Positions 46,649 to 54,786 of a stretch of DNA of 64,000 nt are shown here, piece after piece. The stretch lies in NCBI RefSeq assembly GCF_015679185.1, contig NZ_CP064939.1:1178001-1242000 (forward strand). The letters run 5' to 3'. A program made the translations under genes and the position numbers. Source of the DNA: Pedobacter endophyticus. Its GTDB lineage: Bacteria > Bacteroidota > Bacteroidia > Sphingobacteriales > Sphingobacteriaceae. Positions within the stretch are counted from its first letter, which is position 1; each line of letters begins with the position of its first letter. Below the pieces are notes generated by a model that was not told the DNA's origin, searched no databases, and worked only from the letters and a program-made list of their open reading frames with translations.

Positions 46649-46855
46649 ATGGATTATTTCAGAATCAAAGAAAAACGGAGCTTGACAAAAGATGCGGTGA
46701 TCCGGCTCTTGGGAAAAGAGTTGAAAATTACTGAGGATGAAACTCTCAATAGAACCCTGGACTTTATTTATGCCCTGGCAAACCTGGCAGTAAAAATAGA
46801 ATTGAAAAAAGGAAGACCGAAAAAAGAACGGATTATTAAAAAAGATCTTAAATAA
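46649..46855 (+). CDS. small protein coupled to the serine recombinase
   Basis: A 68-residue helical protein with a basic tail (IELKKGRPKKERIIKKDLK). It ends 10 bp before the start of the large serine recombinase at 46866, so the two are co-transcribed. Size, basic C-terminus and position would suit a DNA-binding accessory or directionality factor. This is inference only; no HTH is obvious. Confidence 0.5.
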   Translation: MDYFRIKEKRSLTKDAVIRLLGKELKITEDETLNRTLDFIYALANLAVKIELKKGRPKKERIIKKDLK

Positions 46856-46865
46856 AAAAAAGAAA

Positions 46866-48344
46866 ATGGCAAGATTAGCAGATTTATACATCAGGGTCAG
46901 TACAGATGAGCAGGCTGAGAAAGGGTATTCATTGAGAAGCCAGAAAGATGTATTGGAAAGATACTGTGATATAAACGGAATTAGGATTAGAAAAATCTTT
47001 ACCGAAGATCATTCGGCAAAAACCTTTAATCGGCCCCAGTGGAAACAACTCCTTACGTTTTTAAAAAGATCCAAGCGCGAATCAGACCTACTCCTATTCA
47101 CTAAATGGGACAGGTTCAGCCGCAATACCAGCGATGCATACCAGATGATTGCATTTCTTCGTAAGCTCGGGATTGAACCACAGGCTATAGAACAGCCACT
47201 GAACTTAGACGTTCCCGAAAATAAGATGATCCTTGCGGTTTATTTGACTACACCAGAGATTGAAAATGACAGGCGGGGATTGAGTACAAAAGCGGGTATC
47301 CGTCAGGCTAAAAAGGAAGGACGTTGGACTGGTCCCGCACCATTGGGATATGTAAATAAAACCAAAGAGGACGGCTCTAAATACATTTGCCACAAATTTC
47401 CGGAAGCTGCGATAATCAAATGGGTATTCGACCAATTGGAAAGAAACGTTTTTTCAGGGGAGCAGATATTGATTGAAGCGCTAGAAAAAGGGCTTAAATG
47501 CAGTAAAAACAACTTTTATTGCGTTATAAAAAACCCGATGTATTATGGGAAGGTTACTGTTCCAAGGTTCAAAGATGAAGAAGAGGAACTAGTAGATGGG
47601 AAACACCAGGCATTAATAAGCGAAGAGCAATTCCATAAAGTGCAGGAAATCCTAGCCGCGAGGGGGAAGGTACATGGTAGGCAGGTTTCTGTTCCTGAGC
47701 AGATGCCTCTAAGGGGATTTCTTATGTGCCCAAAATGCACAAGAAAACTCACAGGAAGTGCTCCTGGCGCTAAGGTTACTCGCATTTATTACTACCATTG
47801 TCATTCCAAATGCGGGGCTAGAATTAGGGCTAATGTAATGAATGCCAGATTTGTTGAGCACATCGAAAACATTAAACTGGAAAGTAAATTTGTTCCTTTA
47901 ATCTCAATCGCCTTAAACGACGCCTACGAAAACCAATTGAAAGACCTTTTGGAAGAAAAGAAAAAACTTAAAGCACAGATCGAAGGCACTCAATATAGAA
48001 TCCGGCAAGCGAGAGAAATGCTTTTGGAAGGTGCGTTGGATAGTTCAGACTTCAGGGTCATTAAGTCGGAAAACACTGAGAAACTCGAGAAGCTCAGCGC
48101 TTTACTCCAAGAGCTAAAAAACAAAAACAAAATCATTCTAGACAGAGAATATATCATCGGACACGCTCTAGGTTCTATTGAGAATCTAAACGTGCTTTTT
48201 ACAAAATCAGATATCGAAGAGAAAAGATTGTTGATTAGTCATCTCTATCCAGAGGGAATAAGTTACAAACATGAAAAATTTAGCTATCATCACTTCAATA
48301 AAGCTGGACGGATAATATTTAACTCTTCATTAATTTCTTTATAA
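46866..48344 (+). CDS. large serine recombinase (site-specific integrase) 1
   Basis: A 492-residue recombinase. The resolvase-type catalytic domain (about 1-150) starts LYIRVSTDEQAEKGYSLRSQ with the nucleophilic Ser at about residue 12 and has FTKWDRFSRNTSDAYQMI near 80. The recombinase domain covers about 160-260 (KKEGRWTGPAPLGYVNK). A zinc ribbon (FLMCPKCTRKLTG with a second Cys pair in CHSKCGARI) and a coiled coil (about 350-420) follow. Such enzymes integrate and excise mobile elements or phages. It is about half identical by eye to recombinase 2, 345 bp downstream. A strong terminator overlaps its 3' end. Confidence 0.95.
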   Translation: MARLADLYIRVSTDEQAEKGYSLRSQKDVLERYCDINGIRIRKIFTEDHSAKTFNRPQWKQLLTFLKRSKRESDLLLFTKWDRFSRNTSDAYQMIAFLRKLGIEPQAIEQPLNLDVPENKMILAVYLTTPEIENDRRGLSTKAGIRQAKKEGRWTGPAPLGYVNKTKEDGSKYICHKFPEAAIIKWVFDQLERNVFSGEQILIEALEKGLKCSKNNFYCVIKNPMYYGKVTVPRFKDEEEELVDGKHQALISEEQFHKVQEILAARGKVHGRQVSVPEQMPLRGFLMCPKCTRKLTGSAPGAKVTRIYYYHCHSKCGARIRANVMNARFVEHIENIKLESKFVPLISIALNDAYENQLKDLLEEKKKLKAQIEGTQYRIRQAREMLLEGALDSSDFRVIKSENTEKLEKLSALLQELKNKNKIILDREYIIGHALGSIENLNVLFTKSDIEEKRLLISHLYPEGISYKHEKFSYHHFNKAGRIIFNSSLISL

Positions 48345-48386
48345 AGGCTGTTCGAAAAACCCTTGTAAAGAAATTAATGCTTTTTT
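48328..48386 (+). terminator. rho-independent terminator of recombinase 1
   Basis: Perfect 14-bp outer stem CATTAATTTCTTTA / TAAAGAAATTAATG, extended by AAGG/CCTT, then C and six T. The left arm lies within the last codons of the gene. Confidence 0.75.
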
Positions 48387-48688
48387 ATTAAAGAATGATA
48401 TTGATTTGGCTGAACATATATTATTTCATTTCCAAAACAGACCTCATATGGCTAAAAGTTTTGGAAAATACATCGCCCGCGATACTTGCCTAACCTTTAA
48501 CTTCCCACCCTACCAAATGGAAACTTATGTGTACCGACCTGGATTGAGGTGCTATGGATCTCTGAATCGCTGCTAGTAGTTTCTCCATAGCAAAAAAACG
48601 CCTAACAAACCAGTTTAATTTTGCTAAAAAAAGGAATTTTTCTTATCTTAAATGAGATATAAAATTCACTTACAAAAACTGCAGAAGT
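48387..48688. other. spacer between the two recombinases
   Basis: About 300 bp. A plus-strand frame at 48448-48576 encodes 42 residues (MAKSFGKYIARDTCLTFNFP and onward) but has no recognisable features, and its reality is doubtful. The recombinase 2 promoter presumably lies near 48640-48680. Confidence 0.4.
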
Positions 48689-50293
48689 ATGAAAACAGCA
48701 GACCTATACATCAGGGTAAGTACTGATGAACAGGCGGAAAAAGGCTATTCCCTGCGAAGTCAACAGGAAGTATTGCGAAAATATTGCGACCTACATTCTA
48801 TTGCTATCCGGGAAATCTTTATAGAGGACCATTCAGCCAAAACATTCAAAAGGCCTATATGGCAGAAATATCTGGTTTATTTGAAAAGAAACAAAAAAAA
48901 ATCAGCATTACTTCTGTTCACCAAATGGGATCGCTTTAGTAGAAATACCAGCGACGCTTATCAAATGATCACAAAGCTCAACAGGCTGGGAATCGACCCT
49001 CAAGCCATTGAGCAACCATTGGATCTCAGTATTCCAGAGAATAAGATGATGCTTGCAATCTACCTTACCGCACCTGAGGTGGAGAATGACAGACGAGGGC
49101 TTAATACTAAATCAGGCATCAGGCAAGCCAAAAAGGAAGGCCGTTGTACCGGAAAGGCTCCTCTGGGATATATCAACAAAAGTTATGAAGATGGCAGAAA
49201 ATATATAACACCAAAAGAGCCACAGGCGAAGATAATGAGATGGGTATTCGAGGAATATGCCAAAGGGAATTATTCGGGAGAGCAAATATTAAAGGAAATG
49301 AATGATAAGGGTCTGAGATGTAGCAAAAACAACTTCTATCACCTATTAAAGAATCCCATGTACATGGGGAAGATCAGAGTTCCAGCAGAAAGAGATGAGC
49401 CGGAAGGATTAGTGGATGCCCTCCACCCTGCCTTAGTTACTGAGGAAATATTTGAGCAGGTACAAGTCGTTTTAGGGCAAAAAACAAAAGAAGTCAATGC
49501 TATCAAGGTATTTGACCCTAACGATCTACCTTTGAGAGGATTTATCAATTGTCCAAAATGTACGAGAGTTTTGACTGGAAGTGCATCAAAGGGCAAAACC
49601 AGTTATAGTCTATACTATCATTGCAAATCATCATGCGGCGTCAGATTTAGGGCCCTAGAAGCTAATGACTCATTCAAGGATTTGTTAACAATGTATATTC
49701 CGAGAAACCCCGATGAATGGAAAAATGAATTTGTTGATTCTTTCAATCAACAAATTAAGTGTAAAAAGAAAGATCGTAAAATATTGAAAGATAAGATTGC
49801 TGCCCTCAATACAAGAATAGAAACGTCAAGAGAAAGGATGTTGGATGATGAAATCGAGCCATCTGAATTTCGTAAGATCAAGGGAGAGACAAATCTTGAG
49901 ATTGAGGCCTTGGAAACAGAACTTTTTAGTATCGAGCCGGAAAAAAACACCGTGGCCTCTGTAAAACATACTATTGAACAAGCCATTCAATGCCTAAAAA
50001 ATATTGACAAATATTATGATTTAGCAAGATTAGATATGAAAAAAGAGATCATAAGCACCATTTTTCCGCAAAAATTGCACTACTCTGAAGGCATAGGTCG
50101 AACCCAAAAGTCGAACTTTTTCGCAAGCCTAATTTATCTGAAAAACAGCGAGTTACGAGCAAAAAAAATGGGACAAAACCATTCGAAAATGTCTTTGTCC
50201 CATACGGGGTGGCTGATGGGGCTCGAACCCACGACCCTCGGCACCACAAACCAATACTCTAACCAACTGAGCTACAGCCACCGTGTTTTTTAG
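48689..50293 (+). CDS. large serine recombinase 2, reading into tRNA-His
   Basis: A 534-residue frame with the same layout as recombinase 1: LYIRVSTDEQAEKGYSLRSQ with the catalytic Ser at about residue 11, FTKWDRFSRNTSDAYQMI, a recombinase domain, a zinc ribbon (FINCPKCTRVLTGSASKG, then CKSSCGVRF) and a coiled coil. Recombinase 1 ends at the point corresponding to ASLIYL here. The extra 40 or so residues (MGQNHSKMSLSHTGWLMG and after) are the reverse complement of the tRNA-His terminator and gene. The natural stop has therefore probably been replaced by chromosomal sequence at the integration boundary, near 50150. The enzyme core is complete and likely active. Confidence 0.9.
   Translation: MKTADLYIRVSTDEQAEKGYSLRSQQEVLRKYCDLHSIAIREIFIEDHSAKTFKRPIWQKYLVYLKRNKKKSALLLFTKWDRFSRNTSDAYQMITKLNRLGIDPQAIEQPLDLSIPENKMMLAIYLTAPEVENDRRGLNTKSGIRQAKKEGRCTGKAPLGYINKSYEDGRKYITPKEPQAKIMRWVFEEYAKGNYSGEQILKEMNDKGLRCSKNNFYHLLKNPMYMGKIRVPAERDEPEGLVDALHPALVTEEIFEQVQVVLGQKTKEVNAIKVFDPNDLPLRGFINCPKCTRVLTGSASKGKTSYSLYYHCKSSCGVRFRALEANDSFKDLLTMYIPRNPDEWKNEFVDSFNQQIKCKKKDRKILKDKIAALNTRIETSRERMLDDEIEPSEFRKIKGETNLEIEALETELFSIEPEKNTVASVKHTIEQAIQCLKNIDKYYDLARLDMKKEIISTIFPQKLHYSEGIGRTQKSNFFASLIYLKNSELRAKKMGQNHSKMSLSHTGWLMGLEPTTLGTTNQYSNQLSYSHRVF
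50161..50203 (-). terminator. rho-independent terminator of tRNA-His
   Basis: On the minus strand, ATGGGACAAA pairs perfectly with TTTGTCCCAT around a 16-base loop and is followed by a run of seven T. It starts five bases after the tRNA 3' end. Confidence 0.85.
50208..50282 (-). tRNA. tRNA-His (anticodon GTG)
   Basis: A full cloverleaf on the minus strand. The acceptor GGTGGCTG pairs with CAGCCACC over eight pairs, including the extra G(-1):C73 pair that marks tRNA-His. The D arm is AGCTCAGTTGGTTAGAGT, the anticodon loop TTGTGGT (GTG at 34-36), and the T arm contains GGGTTCGAGCCC. CCA is not encoded. The gene is preceded by a clear promoter and followed by a terminator. Serine recombinase 2 reads antisense across it. 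Confidence 0.97.
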
Positions 50294-50298
50294 TGTGA

Positions 50299-50329
50299 CA
50301 AAAGTACGACTTTTAACGTTCCTTGCAAA
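50299..50329 (-). promoter_or_regulatory. promoter of tRNA-His
   Basis: On the minus strand: -33 TTTG (50326-50329), 19-nt spacer, -7 TACTTTTG (50299-50306), a full match to the Bacteroidetes consensus with the tRNA 5' end 16 bp downstream of the -7 box. Confidence 0.8.
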
Positions 50330-50441
50330 TATTTTTTTCAAAGATTTTAACTAAAATTTTTAATTCGTTATCATTCAATAAATTGAAATGAAAATATTTT
50401 TTCAAAACCCCTTTCGATAAGCGATTACGATCCTAAAAACC

Positions 50442-50449
50442 TAACTTTG
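50442..50449 (+). promoter_or_regulatory. -7 element upstream of rnhA
   Basis: TAACTTTG followed by C, an exact TAnnTTTG match, ends 8 bp before the rnhA ATG. Transcription would start within a few bases of the codon, so the mRNA has almost no leader. No clear -33 TTTG is seen. Confidence 0.6.
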
Positions 50450-50457
50450 CTGCGTTT

Positions 50458-50931
50458 ATGATAGAGATTTATACAGACGGAGCAGCGAGCGGAAATCCCG
50501 GCCCAGGCGGCTATGGCACCATTCTGAGAGCCGGAAAGCATTATAAGGAACTTAGCGGCGGATTTAGGATGACAACCAATAACCGAATGGAGTTACTTGC
50601 CGTAATAAAGGGACTTGAAGCTTTAAAGAGCCTCAACCAACAAGTAACCGTTTACTCCGATTCAAAGTACGTTGTTGATGCGGTAGAAAAAAAATGGGTT
50701 TTTGGCTGGGTAAGCAAGGGTTTTAAAGATAAAAAGAACAAAGACCTCTGGCTTCGTTTTCTCGAATTGTATAAGTTGCACCAGGTTAAATTTATCTGGA
50801 TCAAGGGCCACAATGCCCATCCGGAGAATGAGCGTTGCGATAGACTGGCCGTTTTTGCGTCGCAAGATAAGCAGAACCTGGCCATCGATAGCGTATTTGA
50901 GGCTGAACGGAATAAGCAAACGCTGCTTTAA
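50458..50931 (+). CDS. rnhA: ribonuclease HI
   Basis: A 157-residue enzyme that cuts the RNA strand of RNA-DNA hybrids. The catalytic carboxylates are visible: Asp in [17 protein letters not shown] (about residue 6), Glu in [16 protein letters not shown] (about 43), Asp in [14 protein letters not shown] (about 63), and the C-terminal Asp in [11 protein letters not shown]. The His loop is in [13 protein letters not shown]. Length is normal for the family; there is no N-terminal hybrid-binding domain. The last four bases overlap the convergent fbp stop. Confidence 0.95.
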   Translation: MIEIYTDGAASGNPGPGGYGTILRAGKHYKELSGGFRMTTNNRMELLAVIKGLEALKSLNQQVTVYSDSKYVVDAVEKKWVFGWVSKGFKDKKNKDLWLRFLELYKLHQVKFIWIKGHNAHPENERCDRLAVFASQDKQNLAIDSVFEAERNKQTLL

Positions 50932-52007
50932 TCAATCCCGCCAATTACACCTAAATTTTCTAATTTACGATCGACTTTTTCTTCAACCGACGCAGATTTA
51001 GCAGTATAAAGCAACATCATCTCTTCTGCCTTTTCAACCATTTTAGTAGAACCGATAAATATTGGAACTCTTTGATGAACTTCTTTTGGTTGGATTTCTA
51101 AAATTCGTTCAAAGCCTGTTGTCGCCTTACCTCCTGCTTGTTCAATGATAAAAGCTATCGGATTGCATTCATAAAGCAATCGCAATTTTCCTTCTGGCGA
51201 GCGGGCGGTTGTAGGATAGATATAAATACCTCCGTTGATCAAACTTCTGTGAATATCGCCAACCATCGATCCGATATAGCGAGAAGTATATGGGCGATTA
51301 GATGCCTCATCCTCTACCTGGCAATACTTAATGTATTTTTTCACCCCTTCAGGAAAGTGAACGTAGTTACCCTCATTTATAGAGTACGTAGCTCCGGTTT
51401 CAGGAATTTTCATTTCCGGATGAGAGAGACAAAACTCGCCTATCGATGGATCCAGCGTAAACCCATTGACCCCCTTGCCAGTAGTATAAACCAACATGGT
51501 TGATGAACCGTAAATAATATAACCCGCAGCAACCTGATCTACTCCCTTTTGTAGCACATCATTTATACTCGCCCTGCCTTGCAAACTTTTTCGCCTGTAA
51601 ATTGAAAAAATCGTTCCAACCGCAACATTAACATCCGTATTTGATGATCCGTCCATCGGATCAATACAAACGATATACTTTGCATTCTGCGAAACTGGCG
51701 AATCGATATGAATAATTTCTTCTTCTTCTTCTGACGCGATAATGCAGCACTCGCCACCACTTGTAAGCGCCGCTATAAATTGCTGATCGGCATATACATC
51801 GAGTTTTTTTTGTTTTTCGCCCTGTATATTTGTTGTACCTACATGGCCGATAATATCAACCAAACCTGCTTTATTGATTTCGCGATTGACGATCTTTGCC
51901 GCAATTCCAATATCTCTGAGCAACCTCGAAAGCTCGCCCTTTGCGTAAGGAAAATCAGCTTGTTTTTCTATAATAAATTGCCCCAGTGTTTTCACGCCAC
52001 AAACCAT
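50928..52007 (-). CDS. fbp: class I fructose-1,6-bisphosphatase
   Basis: A 359-residue gluconeogenic enzyme that hydrolyses fructose-1,6-bisphosphate. The N-terminal region is [20 protein letters not shown], the metal-binding loop [15 protein letters not shown] is near residue 120, and [20 protein letters not shown] and [18 protein letters not shown] are in the C-terminal half. Length agrees with the family. The start is either MVCG or a codon slightly downstream. It is followed by rnhA convergently with a four-base overlap, and lies 19 bp downstream of the phosphodiesterase gene. Confidence 0.96.
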   Translation of the reverse strand: MVCGVKTLGQFIIEKQADFPYAKGELSRLLRDIGIAAKIVNREINKAGLVDIIGHVGTTNIQGEKQKKLDVYADQQFIAALTSGGECCIIASEEEEEIIHIDSPVSQNAKYIVCIDPMDGSSNTDVNVAVGTIFSIYRRKSLQGRASINDVLQKGVDQVAAGYIIYGSSTMLVYTTGKGVNGFTLDPSIGEFCLSHPEMKIPETGATYSINEGNYVHFPEGVKKYIKYCQVEDEASNRPYTSRYIGSMVGDIHRSLINGGIYIYPTTARSPEGKLRLLYECNPIAFIIEQAGGKATTGFERILEIQPKEVHQRVPIFIGSTKMVEKAEEMMLLYTAKSASVEEKVDRKLENLGVIGGID

Positions 52008-52026
52008 ACTTAGTGTAATTTTTACA

Positions 52027-52518
52027 TTATCTACCCGATAACTCTATTACCTCTAATGTATGAATAATTTCGTCAGTAATGCAAAAACGAACCAATGTTC
52101 TCACTTTATGCCAACCGTGTTTTCCTGCAGCACCGGGGTTAATATGCAGGCATTTTATCTTTTCATCGAAAACTACTTTTAAGATGTGAGAGTGCCCGGT
52201 AATAAATAATTTAGGCGGGTTAGTGTAAATTGCAGGCTTTACAAAAGTAGAATATCTGCCGGGATATCCGCCAATGTGCGTCATCCAAACATCTACGTTT
52301 TCGCACCTAAAACGATTTTGTTCAGGAAACTCAGCTCTGATGTCCGCAGTATCGATGTTACCAAAAACTCCGCGAAGCGGTTTAAATGCCGCTAACGGCT
52401 CTACAACACCTGGCCCGAAATCTCCCGCATGCCATATCTCATCTACGCTTTCGAAGTGCTTAAAAACAGCATCATCCAAATAACCATGCGTGTCAGAAAT
52501 TAATCCTATCTTTTTCAT
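52027..52518 (-). CDS. YfcE/MJ0936-type metallophosphodiesterase
   Basis: A 163-residue calcineurin-like phosphoesterase. The metal ligands are in order: [12 protein letters not shown] (Asp, His), [12 protein letters not shown] (Asp), [12 protein letters not shown] (Asn-type), MTHIGGYPG (His) and [10 protein letters not shown] with HINPGAAG. Family members hydrolyse phosphodiester bonds; the natural substrate is unknown. It is just upstream of fbp on the same strand, probably co-transcribed. Confidence 0.93.
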   Translation of the reverse strand: MKKIGLISDTHGYLDDAVFKHFESVDEIWHAGDFGPGVVEPLAAFKPLRGVFGNIDTADIRAEFPEQNRFRCENVDVWMTHIGGYPGRYSTFVKPAIYTNPPKLFITGHSHILKVVFDEKIKCLHINPGAAGKHGWHKVRTLVRFCITDEIIHTLEVIELSGR

Positions 52519-52703
52519 TTTGTAAACTGAGTTGTATTCCTATTATACAAAAGCCCGCCGTTTAAGCATGAATGCTATCGTTGCCTTTCCAAGCACATAT
52601 AAATTAACAGTAGCGATTAAACTTAGCGGAAAACGCTTTTGCCTAAAAAACATTTATTGTACAATCTTATCATTATTCCGAGACCAAAATTCGCTAAACA
52701 CTT

Positions 52704-53405
52704 CTAAAATGCCAGAAAAAAATCCTTTAACAATGCCTTGTATTCCGCAGTATGAACCTTTAGCGAATCATAGATGTAAAAATCACTTTCTTTCAAAACG
52801 CCGAATTGCCTATCTAAACAGATAATTTGCCTGAAAGTAGGTTTAGATGAATCCGAATGCAGGTTGATTCTCTCGGCCAAACCGAGCCCAAACGTGGATG
52901 CCGTTTTTATTACCTCATCCGCAATTTTTACCGGTAAAATCAACCAAATTTTCCCGTTAGTTGTTAAAAGCTCGTCCGCTTTAGCTATCAATGAATTGAA
53001 AAACGCCTCGCTAGCATGCCTGGCAATGCCCTTTCTCATTTCGTCACTTTTCAAGTCGTTTACAAAAAACGGCGGATTAGAAACAATTAAATCGAATTTG
53101 CTGGCGCTGGTATATTGTTCAATTGCTATATTATTGATTGTTAAGCGTTCGTTAAAAACTGAACGTTGAAAATTTTTGGCAGCGGTTTCCGCCGCCTGTG
53201 CGTCAATTTCAACAGCTTGGACATTTGCTTCCGGAAAACGCTGAGCCAGCATCAGCGCTATTACCCCCGTTCCGGTTCCAATATCTAAGATGTTTTTTGG
53301 CGATGAATGATCTGCCAAAGCCCCAATTAACACGCCATCAGTATTAATTTTCATGGCGCAGCCAGTCTGATCGACTTCGAATTGCTTAAATTTAAAAATA
53401 CTCAT
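52704..53405 (-). CDS. trmN6: tRNA1(Val) adenine-37 N6-methyltransferase
   Basis: A 233-residue Rossmann-fold methyltransferase of the TrmN6/YfiC type. It begins FKFKQFEVDQTGCAMKINTD, has the SAM-binding motif ILDIGTGTGVIALMLAQRFP near residue 40, and the adenine-N6 signature IVSNPPFFVND near residue 108, followed by ARHASEAFF. It would methylate A37 of tRNA-Val1. Its start overlaps the stop of the VOC gene by four bases, so the two are translationally coupled. Confidence 0.93.
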   Translation of the reverse strand: MSIFKFKQFEVDQTGCAMKINTDGVLIGALADHSSPKNILDIGTGTGVIALMLAQRFPEANVQAVEIDAQAAETAAKNFQRSVFNERLTINNIAIEQYTSASKFDLIVSNPPFFVNDLKSDEMRKGIARHASEAFFNSLIAKADELLTTNGKIWLILPVKIADEVIKTASTFGLGLAERINLHSDSSKPTFRQIICLDRQFGVLKESDFYIYDSLKVHTAEYKALLKDFFLAF

Positions 53406-53788
53406 TCTACTTCATACAATTCTAGCGGCAGGCCATCCGGATCAGCAAAAAAAGTAAACCTCTTCCCTGTCCATTCATCAACACGAATCGGTTCGGTAGT
53501 AATATCCGCATCATTCAATCTGGCAATCTCTTTTTCAATATCATCAACCTCAAAAGCCAAATGCCGTAAACCCTGCGCCTCGGGACGAGACGGACGTGCA
53601 GGCGGATTCTCGAAAGAAAAAAGCTCAATTTGGTAAATTCCATTAACTGCTAGATCCAATTTATACAATTTCCTTTCGACACGAAATACTTCACTAACCA
53701 CAGTTAAACCAAGCTTATTTACATAAAAATCCTTCGACTTTTCGTAATCAGAACAGATAATGGCGACGTGGTGAATGCGGTTGAACAT
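53402..53788 (-). CDS. VOC-family (glyoxalase-like) protein
   Basis: From the ATG at 53788 the product is 128 residues with the two beta-alpha-beta-beta-beta halves of the VOC fold. IHHVAIICSDYEKSKDFYVN contributes the first metal His, QIELFSF the first Glu, LRHLAFEVDDIEKEIARL the second His, and FFADPDGLPLELYEVE the last Glu. It resembles the SMU1112c/YaeR subgroup (GloA2), metalloproteins of unproven substrate. The longer open frame upstream is not family-like. First gene of a pair with trmN6. Confidence 0.9.
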   Translation of the reverse strand: MFNRIHHVAIICSDYEKSKDFYVNKLGLTVVSEVFRVERKLYKLDLAVNGIYQIELFSFENPPARPSRPEAQGLRHLAFEVDDIEKEIARLNDADITTEPIRVDEWTGKRFTFFADPDGLPLELYEVE

Positions 53789-53960
53789 CTTTAAGAGTGG
53801 ATTTTGTGCCAAAGGCATCCCTTTGGAAAATGAGTGAATGTTAAGCAAAGATGAAAAAAATGATTGAATTGACCTAAGTGATGTTTATTTATCCTAACGT
53901 CTACCTGATCGAACTAACATGTGATATTTTTTATTAATTTTTACATGTAACTTTAAACAA

Positions 53961-54200
53961 ATGAATACTAAACTGACATTAAATCTGAGTAAACATTTAA
54001 TTGACAAAGCAAAGATATATGCAACGAGTCATCAAGTAAGTCTTTCCAAATTAATTGAAAATTACCTTAATTCTTTGACGAGTGATATACAGCAGAAATC
54101 GTCTGTAAGCCCATTAGTCGAAAGCTTAACCGGGATAATACCAGCCGATTATGATGAGAAAAAAGACCATCGAATTTATATCGATAAGAAATATTCGTAA
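53961..54200 (+). CDS. DUF6364-type antitoxin
   Basis: A 79-residue protein with a ribbon-helix-helix-like N-terminus (TKLTLNLSKHLIDKAKIYAT, then SLSKLIENYLNSL) and a flexible C-terminal tail that would wrap around a toxin. The TAA overlaps the ATG of the PIN-domain gene by one base, the usual antitoxin-toxin layout. It would bind its own promoter and neutralise the partner. Confidence 0.85.
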   Translation: MNTKLTLNLSKHLIDKAKIYATSHQVSLSKLIENYLNSLTSDIQQKSSVSPLVESLTGIIPADYDEKKDHRIYIDKKYS

Positions 54201-54607
54201 TGGAAAAAAATTTTGTCGATGTCAAGGTAATTATTAATCTTTTAGCTAAGCGTGAACCATTCTATATAGATGCCCAAGCTTTGTTTACCTTAAGCGATAA
54301 AAAGGAAATACAACTATGCATTTCATCTTTATCATCTGCAAATGCGTACTATTCAATCGTTAAACATCATAAAGAAGTAGACGCAAAAAAATATTTAGCA
54401 AAATTTAAGGTTCTCGTTACCGTTTTCGCTCTGGAGGATAAAGCGATTGACTTGGCCCTGGCTTCAGACTTTGAAGTTTTCGAAGATGGTTTGCAATACT
54501 TTGTAGCTATGAACAATGAGGTAGACATCATCATCACCAGAAACAAAAAAGGTTTCAAAAATTCAAAGATCCCTGTTTTGACTGCTGGAGAATATTTGAA
54601 AAAATAA
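54200..54607 (+). CDS. PIN-domain (VapC-like) toxin, possibly with altered active site
   Basis: A 135-residue PIN domain. The first motif reads NFVDVKVIINLLAKREPF; relatives usually have D-T-D/N-V-x-L-D, so the third acidic/Asn position is Lys and the later Asp is Asn here. The central SSLSSANAYYSI and FEDGLQYFVAMNNEVDIIIT then TRNKKGFKNS follow the family. PIN toxins cut RNA using four carboxylates. With two of the usual polar positions changed, this copy might be inactive or retuned. It is co-transcribed with the antitoxin in front. Confidence 0.85.
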   Translation: MEKNFVDVKVIINLLAKREPFYIDAQALFTLSDKKEIQLCISSLSSANAYYSIVKHHKEVDAKKYLAKFKVLVTVFALEDKAIDLALASDFEVFEDGLQYFVAMNNEVDIIITRNKKGFKNSKIPVLTAGEYLKK

Positions 54608-54760
54608 AGCAATATTGAGGAAGTACGATTACCCCGCCATTCTATTCAATAAAATATCCGAAAACCTACTCATTCCATCCGCCACTCCTTCATTTGACAT
54701 AGAACATTAAAATTAACTAATTCTGTCATTTATTCATTCTATCATTAAATTTAAAAACGC

Positions 54761-54768
54761 TATTTTTG
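54761..54768 (+). promoter_or_regulatory. -7 element upstream of purL
   Basis: TATTTTTG followed by C matches TAnnTTTG. It covers the ATG at 54766, so that codon cannot be the start; the ATG at 54787 is 18 bp downstream. Confidence 0.6.
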
Positions 54769-54786
54769 CACTTTCAAAAAAAAAGC

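Noticed and set aside
46616-46891. Hydrophobic minus-strand ORF opposite the small recombinase partner
   Set aside because: Antisense of a lysine-rich gene gives artificial Phe-rich sequence; the plus-strand gene is better placed.
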